The position numbers and the translations under genes were made by a program. Shown here one piece after another: positions 57,127 through 64,000 of a stretch of 64,000 nt of DNA (position 1 is the first letter of the stretch; each line of letters opens with the position of its first letter). Location: NCBI GenBank assembly GCA_021521415.1, contig JAIQDT010001649.1, positions 1 through 64,000 on the forward strand, read 5' to 3'. The notes under the pieces were generated by a model. The model was not told where the DNA came from and searched no databases. It saw nothing but the letters and a program-made list of their open reading frames with translations. The stretch comes from Bidens hawaiensis. Taxonomy: Eukaryota; Streptophyta; Magnoliopsida; Asterales; Asteraceae.

Positions 57127-57642
57127 ATGTCGAGATTAAGAAGTTTGACAGTGGAGGAGGACCCGGAGGAGGTCAGTTCCGGGAACTCCAGGAGCTTACG
57201 CTTAGCATCCAGCACTGAGCCTACTGAGACTAGCCATAGGAGTGCTAGCTTGTCCTCCCCTGCTAGGGTTGCCAGATCCCCCACCCCACCCGCACCACAG
57301 GTCACCCCCACCCCTCCCAGACCCGGTCCCCGCCTCACGGCGCGGATCAGTGTCCCTTATGTCCCACCTACCTCTACCCCACCCAGACCTACTTACCACA
57401 GGGGCGAGTCCTCCCGCCTCCAGCCTGAGCCTGTGCCTCCACCCGTGTTGGGTACCCCCAGGCTGGAAAGGGATGAGCGTCCCTCCTCCGAGGCTGCATG
57501 GCTCCGAGTGCTCCACGAGCAGGTGGTTGATCACACCGTCGCCTTGACGGTGGGTATTCAGAGGAGGAATCACTTGGCAGACTGCGTACTGGACAGCCAG
57601 TACGCGATTGGCCAGCTGAGGAGGGAGGGTGCATACTCCTAG
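57127..57642 (+). CDS. Small Pro/Ser-rich ORF upstream of gag, ends in TAG with in-frame hydrophobic tail
   Basis: MSRLRSLTVEEDPEEVSSGN starts at 57127, seven bases after an acceptor-like 'gtgtacag'; the frame is also open upstream to an ATG at 57058. It has 171 codons: an acidic start, a Pro/Ser/Arg-rich middle (residues 45-120), and a C-terminal helix-like part (AAWLRVLHEQVVDHTVALTV). After TAG (57640-57642) the frame runs 32 codons to TAG at 57739-57741 and includes LMAVLVVMVTVMVWLAY, a convincing membrane span. No known domain was recognised. Base composition is much more GC-rich than the surroundings. The ORF at 35449 has the same layout. Confidence 0.6.
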   Translation: MSRLRSLTVEEDPEEVSSGNSRSLRLASSTEPTETSHRSASLSSPARVARSPTPPAPQVTPTPPRPGPRLTARISVPYVPPTSTPPRPTYHRGESSRLQPEPVPPPVLGTPRLERDERPSSEAAWLRVLHEQVVDHTVALTVGIQRRNHLADCVLDSQYAIGQLRREGAYS

Positions 57643-57741
57643 TGGATGATTGACCGGATGGAGACGCGGATCCGGGGTTTGATGGCGGTGTTAGTGGTGA
57701 TGGTGACAGTGATGGTGTGGTTGGCATACCACCATGTTTAG

Positions 57742-58115
57742 TTATGTTAGGGTGGTAGTAGTCAGGGTCCGCTTTTTGATACTCTGTGTAATCAGTTAGT
57801 GGCGATGCTAACATAGAGTGAATCTTGGGTAGGTATAGTACAACCACTAGCCCATAGGGGGTCTCTTTTTTTTTTTTTGGGATATCATTGTAGATACTTT
57901 TGGGTATCATTCAAGCACTGACCCATAGCGGGTTATGTCGAAATGATGCCGATGTAGGACCGATGTATGAAAACTTGATCTATGGGCTGATGTTTATGAA
58001 ATGTGTACTGATGCTTATGTAATATGTACTAATGTTTATTAATGAATGGAATATGTGTTGTGTATTGAGACTGGAAATTGTATTAATTATATGTATTTTC
58101 TTAATGTTGTGTAGA
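57742..58115 (+). other. Spacer between the small ORF and gag
   Basis: Noncoding, with a (T)12 run near 57867. The last 50 bases are T-rich and end 'ttaatgttgtgtag' one base before the gag ATG, a good splice-acceptor context. Confidence 0.55.
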
Positions 58116-59306
58116 ATGGCACCAAAACGATCAGCTCAAATGTCAGAAGGGGATGTGAGTCGTCTGATTGCTCGGCAGTTAGAGGCGGCGATACCGGATA
58201 TAGTGCCGCGCATCGCCGCTAGTATTAATAATACGACCAATCCAGCCCCTGCGAGCAATCAAACGACCACCAATAATGATGGGGAACAAAATGTTAATCC
58301 TCCACCGAACGGTAACCCGATTCCGAGTAATGACGCACCGCCTAGGGTGGTCGTTACAGACAGTAATGGCCCTATACCCAGTGTAGAAACGAACCGCACT
58401 GAACCGACTCCTGCAACAAGGGGATGTTCAATTAAAGATTTTATGTTGTGCAAGCCCCTAGATTTTAGCGGGTCTGAGGGACCAAATGGGTTGGTTAAGT
58501 GGATCGAGAAAATAGAGTCAGTTGTGAACATCAGTAACTGCCCTAAGGATTATGTTGTTAAGTATGCTACCTGCACGTTCACGGACCATGCCTTGACATG
58601 GTGGAACACAATAGTGCAGACTCGCGGTCAGGCAGCGACAAACCGCATGACCTGGGAAGAACTCAAGGCCCTTGTGCTGGAACATTTCTGCCCGAAAAAC
58701 GAACTGAAGAAGTTAGAAAACGAATTGTGGAACCTGGAGATGCAGGGGGCAGACCACTTGGGTTATATGAACCGATTTAATGAGTTGTCACGATTGGTGC
58801 CGTGGTTGGTCACCCCGGAGTCAAAGAGGGTTGAGCGTTATATATGGGGACTAACCCCAGTAGTAAGGAGTATAGTCAACGCTGGGGGACACTAGACGTT
58901 TGAGGGTGCGGTGACGCAAGCTGGTATTGTCACATACGATTTCGTGAGGAGTGGGTCACTGAAGGTGGCAGGAGAGTCTGCTGGGGGAAAGCGAGGTACG
59001 TATGATAATAGGACCCAGGGGAAGCAGCAAGATAAACGGGCTAGACCCGCTGCCCAGAACTACGCCATGACTAGTTCAGGCGGAAGGCAGGAACCGCAGA
59101 CAAGGACGTTTCCTAGGTGTGGAAAATGCGGTTACCAGCATGGTGGCGAGTGCAAGGGGGTAGTGTGACATCGGTGTGGCAGGGATGGGCACTACGCACC
59201 GAGATGTAAGACAAACCTGAACAATCTGAACCGACAACCGCAACCTATCCGTGCGCAGCCAGTTAGGACCCAACCAGCCCGACAACAATACCCAAAAGGA
59301 AACCAA
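58116..59306 (+). pseudogene. Tekay gag with two nonsense codons
   Basis: MAPKRSAQMSEGDVSRLIAR starts at 58116 (a frame-open ATG at 58032 is less likely). The retrotrans_gag domain covers about residues 105-255 (KPLDFSGSEGPNGLVKWIEK, ALTWWNTIVQTRGQ, WLVTPESKRVERYIWGL). TAG at 58893-58895 and TGA at 59166-59168 interrupt it. The second stands where the first Cys of a CCHC knuckle belongs ([17 protein letters not shown]). Frame is kept throughout and continues into pol, so gag-pol is one frame of about 4.7 kb. A third knuckle, [14 protein letters not shown], has lost its last Cys. Confidence 0.88.
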
Positions 59307-62300
59307 ATGATGACCACCAGCCGTGCTTGCTTTGAATGCGGCAGCACAGATCACTTCAAGAGAAACTATCCGAAACTGAACCAGGGAGGAAATGGGAGGC
59401 AAACCGTGGGTCAGGCATCGTCGTCCAATCCGGCGAGAGGCCGAGCATTCGTGATGGGGGCGAACGAAGCACGCCAGGACCCCAGCGTAGTGACAGGTAC
59501 ATTCCTCGTCTCTGATCATTACGCTTCTGTATTATTTGATACAGGCGCCGATAGAAGTTTTGTCTCCGTTAAATTCCTATCAATAGCAAATCTTCCGATT
59601 AGTGAAACCATAGAACCTTATACCATAGAAGTCGCTAACGGTAAAACCATGATAGTTAATCAGATAGTTCGGAATTGCCCTTTTATTCTGAACGATCAAT
59701 CCTTTCTGATTGACTTATTACTGGTAGAATTAGGTAGTTTTGACGTAATAGTGGGAATGGATTGGTTAGCACGTAACAAAGTGGAAATAAACTGTGAAAA
59801 GAAAATCGTCAAGATCTGGGTGTCGGATGATGAAGAGGTGTTAGTGCAAGGAGAGAAGTCAGGCACAATGATACCATTTATATCCCACCTCAAGGTGTTA
59901 AAATATATACGCCAGGGATGCGTGGCGTATCTAGCAAGCTTGACGGCCACATATTCTGATGAGAAACGGGTGGATGATATCCCGGTGGTACGCGAATTTC
60001 CACAAGTTTTCCCAGAAGAACTTCCTGGATTACCGCCAACCCGACAGGTAGAATTCCGAATCGATTTAATACCTCAAGCTGGCCCTGTTGCTAAAGCACC
60101 CTACCGACTTGCACCGTCCGAGATGCAAGAATTATCCAATCAGTTGCAAGAATTGATGGATAAAGGATTTATACGTCCTAGTCATTCCCCGTGGGGTGCA
60201 CCTGTATTATTCGTGAAAAAGAAGGACGGGAGCCTTAGAATGTGCATTGATTACAGGGAGTTGAACAAGTTAACAATCAAAAATAGATACCCTCTTCCCC
60301 GAATTGATGACCTGTTTGACCAGCTGCAAGGTGCGAGCTATTTCTCAAAGATCGATCTTAGATCGGGTTACCATCAGGTTAGAATTCAGGAAGAAGATAT
60401 TCCAAAAACCGCATTCCGGACTCGCTACGGCCATTACGAGTTCTTAGTTATGCCTTTCGGGCTAACAAATGCGCCGGCAGTGTTCATGGACCTCATGAAT
60501 CGAGTCTGTAAACCCTTTCTCGACAAATTCGTCATCGTGTTTATTGACGATATTCTGATTTACTCGAAAAGTAAAGAAGAGCACGAGCAACACTTAAGAA
60601 TAATTTTAGAGCTTCTGAATCAGGAGAAGTTGTATGCAAAATTCTCCAAGTGTAACTTCTGGTTACAAGAAGTGCAATTCCTCGGTCACGTTGTAAACCA
60701 TCAAGGAATACACGTTGATCCGAGTAAGATTGAAGCAATTAAGAATTGGCAAGCGCCTAAAACGCCAAAGGAAATCCGCCAATTCTTAGGCTTAGCTGGA
60801 TATTATCGTCGATTCATAGAGAACTGTTCCAGCATCGCCCAACCTTTAACTCTCTTGACTCAAAAGGATCGAAGGTATGAATGGGGAGAAGAGCAGGAGA
60901 CGGCGTTTCAAATGTTAAAGCAAAAATTGTGCCAAGCGCCGATTTTAAGTCTCCCCGATGGAGACGATGGTTTTGTCGCGTATTGTGACGCATCGCGTAG
61001 AGGGTTAGGATGCGTGTTGATGCAAAATAATAAGGTTATAGCCTATGCTTCCCGGCATTTAAAAGTACACGAGAAAAATTACACTACTCATGACTTAGAA
61101 CTGGGAGCGGTTATTTTCGCACTTAAAATCTGGAGACATTATCTCTACGGTACGAAGTGCACCATCTTCACCGATCATAAAAGTTTGCAACACTTATTCG
61201 ATCAGAAAGAACTGAATATGAGACAACGAAGATGGGTCGATTTGTTAAGTGATTATGACTGTGACATCCGTTATCACCCCGGCAAGGCTAACGTCGTAGT
61301 CGATGCCTTGAGTTGGAAAGATCGGATTAAGCCATTGCGAGTGCGAGCACTGGGGATGATAGTCCAGTCGAAACTTTCGGACCTGATTCGAGTCGCTCAA
61401 CGTGAGGCGTTGAAAGAGGAACAATTGGAAAAGGAGAGACTTTACGGTAATGAGAAGAATTTCGAACAGCGCATGGACGAAATTCTTTATTTCAAAAACC
61501 AAATTTGGATCCCGACCCTCCATGACCTTCGTGAATTAATCATGGGCGAAGCGCATAGATCGAAATATTCCATACATCCGGGATCGGATAAGATGTACAA
61601 GGATGTGAAGGAGTTCTACTGGTGGCCGGGTATGAAAAAGGATATAGCATCGTATGTCGGTAAGTGTACGACTTGTGCGAGAGTTAAGGCGGAGCACCAG
61701 AAACCCTCGGGGATGTTACAACAACCAGAAATTCCCGAATGGAAGTGGGAGCAAATCACGATGGATTTTGTGACACATCTTCCTAAAACGTCCCGAGGGC
61801 AAGATGCAATTTGGGTAATCGTAGATCGATTAACTAAATCGGCACATTTTATCCCGATTAGGAATAATTATAAAACTGAGAGACTTGTGCAGATTTATAA
61901 AAATGAAATTGTGTCCCGTCATGGGATACCCATCTCAATCATCTCCGATCGAGATAGTCATTTCACATCCAATCTTTGGCAAGCTGTACAAGAAGCGCTG
62001 GGAATGCGTATTGATCTAAGCACAGCTTACCACCCTCAGACCGATGGTCAGTCTGAGAGGACCATCCAAACTATGGAGGATTTGCTTCGTGCATGCGTAC
62101 TGGATTTTAAGGGAAATTGGGATCAACATCTCCCACTCGTTGAATTTTCCTATAATAACAGTTACCATAGCAGTATAAAGGCAGCACCTTACGAGGCATT
62201 GTATGGTCGGAAGTGCCGATCACCACTCTGCTGGACTGAAGTGGGCGACACTCAGGTTATTAGATCAGACCTGGTCCAGGAAACGACAAGCAAAATCCTT

Positions 62301-62822
62301 GAAATTAGAAACAATCTAAAGGCCGCGCGGGATTGGCAGAAGAGTTACGCTGATACCCGTAGAAAACCTTTGTCGTTTGAGAAAGGTGATAAAGTGTATT
62401 TGAAGGTATCACCTTGGAAGGGTGTAGTCAGATTTGGAAAGGCGGGGAAGTTAGCCCCGAGATATATTGGACCATTCAATATTACTGCAAAAATCGGTCC
62501 CGAAGCATACCGATTAGAACTACCCGATGAACTGAGTGCAGTTCACAATGTGTTTCACGTATCGAACTTGAAAAGATGTCCGGCGGATGAGACATCGGTG
62601 TTACCTCTAGAGGGTGTCCAAATAAGTGATAAGCTCAATTTCGTAGAGGAACCCATAGAAATAGTAGACGGGAAAATCAAGCAACTTAGACACAATAAGA
62701 TTTCGTTGGTCAAAGTTAGATGGAATTCGCAACGAGGCCCAGAATATACATGGGAACGAAAGGACGAATTCCGGAAGAAATACCCCTATCTATTTCCTCA
62801 AAAGGAAGTAGTCGACGCGTAA
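59307..62822 (+). CDS. Tekay-type chromovirus pol: protease, RT, RNase H, integrase, chromodomain (1171 codons open)
   Basis: Domains by residue from 59307: end of gag with a zinc knuckle (8-22), aspartic protease ([15 protein letters not shown] at 78-80; [10 protein letters not shown]), RT (about 255-470; [25 protein letters not shown] with the catalytic Asp pair at about 414-415), RNase H ([10 protein letters not shown] at about 558; [11 protein letters not shown]), integrase head ([11 protein letters not shown] to CTTCARV), core with D, D and E regions ([27 protein letters not shown]), [14 protein letters not shown] C-terminal region, and chromodomain (about 1110-1165; [20 protein letters not shown]). 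The chromodomain directs insertion into heterochromatin in chromoviruses. All catalytic motifs look intact, but the reading frame upstream is stopped twice in gag. Confidence 0.95.
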   Translation: MMTTSRACFECGSTDHFKRNYPKLNQGGNGRQTVGQASSSNPARGRAFVMGANEARQDPSVVTGTFLVSDHYASVLFDTGADRSFVSVKFLSIANLPISETIEPYTIEVANGKTMIVNQIVRNCPFILNDQSFLIDLLLVELGSFDVIVGMDWLARNKVEINCEKKIVKIWVSDDEEVLVQGEKSGTMIPFISHLKVLKYIRQGCVAYLASLTATYSDEKRVDDIPVVREFPQVFPEELPGLPPTRQVEFRIDLIPQAGPVAKAPYRLAPSEMQELSNQLQELMDKGFIRPSHSPWGAPVLFVKKKDGSLRMCIDYRELNKLTIKNRYPLPRIDDLFDQLQGASYFSKIDLRSGYHQVRIQEEDIPKTAFRTRYGHYEFLVMPFGLTNAPAVFMDLMNRVCKPFLDKFVIVFIDDILIYSKSKEEHEQHLRIILELLNQEKLYAKFSKCNFWLQEVQFLGHVVNHQGIHVDPSKIEAIKNWQAPKTPKEIRQFLGLAGYYRRFIENCSSIAQPLTLLTQKDRRYEWGEEQETAFQMLKQKLCQAPILSLPDGDDGFVAYCDASRRGLGCVLMQNNKVIAYASRHLKVHEKNYTTHDLELGAVIFALKIWRHYLYGTKCTIFTDHKSLQHLFDQKELNMRQRRWVDLLSDYDCDIRYHPGKANVVVDALSWKDRIKPLRVRALGMIVQSKLSDLIRVAQREALKEEQLEKERLYGNEKNFEQRMDEILYFKNQIWIPTLHDLRELIMGEAHRSKYSIHPGSDKMYKDVKEFYWWPGMKKDIASYVGKCTTCARVKAEHQKPSGMLQQPEIPEWKWEQITMDFVTHLPKTSRGQDAIWVIVDRLTKSAHFIPIRNNYKTERLVQIYKNEIVSRHGIPISIISDRDSHFTSNLWQAVQEALGMRIDLSTAYHPQTDGQSERTIQTMEDLLRACVLDFKGNWDQHLPLVEFSYNNSYHSSIKAAPYEALYGRKCRSPLCWTEVGDTQVIRSDLVQETTSKILEIRNNLKAARDWQKSYADTRRKPLSFEKGDKVYLKVSPWKGVVRFGKAGKLAPRYIGPFNITAKIGPEAYRLELPDELSAVHNVFHVSNLKRCPADETSVLPLEGVQISDKLNFVEEPIEIVDGKIKQLRHNKISLVKVRWNSQRGPEYTWERKDEFRKKYPYLFPQKEVVDA

Positions 62823-62845
62823 AATTTCGAGGACGAAATTTTTGT

Positions 62846-62858
62846 TACGGGGGGAGAA
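62846..62858 (+). other. Polypurine tract of the Tekay element
   Basis: ACGGGGGGAGAA directly before the 3' LTR. The upstream 'tcgaggacgaaatt' is also a conserved feature of this lineage. Confidence 0.88.
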
Positions 62859-64000
62859 TGTAACGATTCCGGCAGAATCAGGTATACCCTAACCGGTATA
62901 TACTATTTATGTGATATTCAATAATGAATATGTGAATTATAATGCGTTTATACGAGTATGTATGATTCATAGTACGGATTATACCCGATTATACAATTAA
63001 TCGTATTTGAAATACGATTAACCGATTAACGGTTATTGAAGCCCGAACGAATCGGGGATACATTATAGACGAGATATATATTATTTAGTGATGTTTACGA
63101 AGTATTAAAGCTTCGGGATAAGTGAATTAAAGCACAGAAAAGAATTTTCGATTTAATGGTACGTCGGTACGTTAAACGAAACCTTTAATACCAAACCGAG
63201 CAAGAGACGATCGATCAAGCCGAAAAAGATGCGTAATTATTAATAATATGATGTTTTAAGATAATGAAAGTCATGGTTTAAGTTTTTGAAGTTTTTAAAT
63301 CGGTTTTATATAAATTTCATTTTTAAGCCGAAAAACGACCGTTTTAGCCTCGTTTTAAGCCGAATTAAACATTTAACCGAAAAACGAACTGAACCAGATT
63401 ATCCAAAACATTATCCAGATTACGGAAATCTGAATGAGTGGCCAAGAATGGATGGGTGGGCCCCACCCCACCTCTCTCCCTACTCCGATCGGCAAGGGGT
63501 TATACCCCTTTGCCTTTGTTATTTTTATTAAAAAAACTCCACAATCAACAATCTTCATTTCCTCTCAATCCATGAGCTAAAAACCGGGTTTTGTAGCAAG
63601 AACAACGAGGTAAAGGTCGATTTATATTCGTGTTCATCTTCCTTTCTCGAGTTTAATTACAAGAAAATGAGGTTTCAAGTGAAAAAGGGTGAAAACCCGA
63701 GATGAAACCGATTCTTGCATGATCAAGTGATGTATACGAGTTATACAAGGGATCTTGGTCCAAGAAAGGAGTTAAACGAACAAAAAACGAATTTTTACGG
63801 TTAAATCTTTGTTTTTATATCATAACCGAAACCATGAAAGAAATGGCTTGATTGTGGGTGTAACTTGCTTGGTGTGGTGTTATTGTGCTTGTAGGTGTTG
63901 TATCTAGTTGATAGCAAAGGCTAGAAAGCGAGATCCTTGCGATTTGAAGCTAGAAACACAAGGTAGGTCGGTTTTTGTGTGATGATTTAGTTTTGGACAG
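62859..64000 (+). repeat. 3' LTR of the Tekay element, truncated by the window end
   Basis: TGTAACGATTCCGGCAG start, then 1142 bases matching the start of the 5' LTR with few changes, among them a 5-bp insertion (gaaag-type) near 63265. About 1.9 kb should lie beyond the window. Confidence 0.93.

Noticed and set aside
57078..57573. Minus-strand and alternative-frame ORFs over the small Tekay ORF
   Set aside because: Shadows of a GC-rich, Pro/Ser-rich coding region; only the plus frame fits the element's direction and the acceptor-ATG context.
37238..59168. Reading TGA as cysteine by an altered genetic code
   Set aside because: The pol frame and other elements use TGC/TGT for Cys and TGA as stop normally; nonsense mutation is enough to explain it.

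Overview
The window is plant nuclear DNA made almost entirely of transposable elements; I see no intact host gene and no tRNA or rRNA gene. The mix of elements (chromodomain Ty3/gypsy elements of Tekay type with 2-3 kb LTRs, an Athila-type gypsy element with a tRNA-Asp primer site and an env-like ORF, and a Sirevirus-like Ty1/copia element with an extra ORF of a kind I associate with daisy-family genomes) suggests a large-genome eudicot, most likely Asteraceae. That assignment rests on recognition of families, not on a search.

Layout. 1-9.7 kb is AT-rich DNA with DNA transposons: a Helitron 3' end (419), a 115-bp tandem repeat, two non-autonomous hAT-type elements (1098-1964 with a perfect 8-bp target duplication; 2691-3200) and a minus-strand Helitron (4861/6219-7448) that appears to carry an armadillo-like gene fragment. 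9.7-13 kb holds a decayed copia RT/RNase H fragment and a decayed gypsy gag-protease fragment with its LTR region, both on the minus strand.

13.4-33.35 kb is one broken minus-strand copia element, or two adjacent related ones: LTR, Met-tRNA primer site, leader, long gag with zinc knuckles, protease, integrase, RT, RNase H, a spacer, then an extra ORF. It has been split by three solo LTRs of one Tekay-like gypsy family (14066-17679, 20944-23522, 26675-28615). The first contains a PIF/Harbinger-type MITE and a 78-bp tandem array. A small copia solo LTR (13084-13400) sits beside the extra ORF.

33.35-53.75 kb is a plus-strand gypsy element that has gag and a small upstream ORF but no visible pol. 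A complete 15.6-kb Athila-type element (37616-53178, minus strand, target duplication taaat) is nested in it, and inside the Athila integrase is a 3-kb internally deleted copia element (44089-47073, target duplication ttgcc). 53.75-64 kb is a young Tekay-type chromovirus (plus strand) with a complete 5' LTR, upstream ORF, gag with two nonsense codons, one long open pol frame with chromodomain, and a 3' LTR cut by the window end.

The most interesting signals: the two plus-strand gypsy elements share a small ORF upstream of gag that ends in TAG followed in frame by a short hydrophobic tail, each gag and upstream ORF being preceded by a splice-acceptor-like sequence; Tekay-type LTRs share an AG|GTGAGTT splice-donor-like motif followed by CCCCTTTT and a downstream acceptor; and two different gypsy LTRs carry arrays of perfect palindromes, one of which recurs in front of the Athila env-like ORF.
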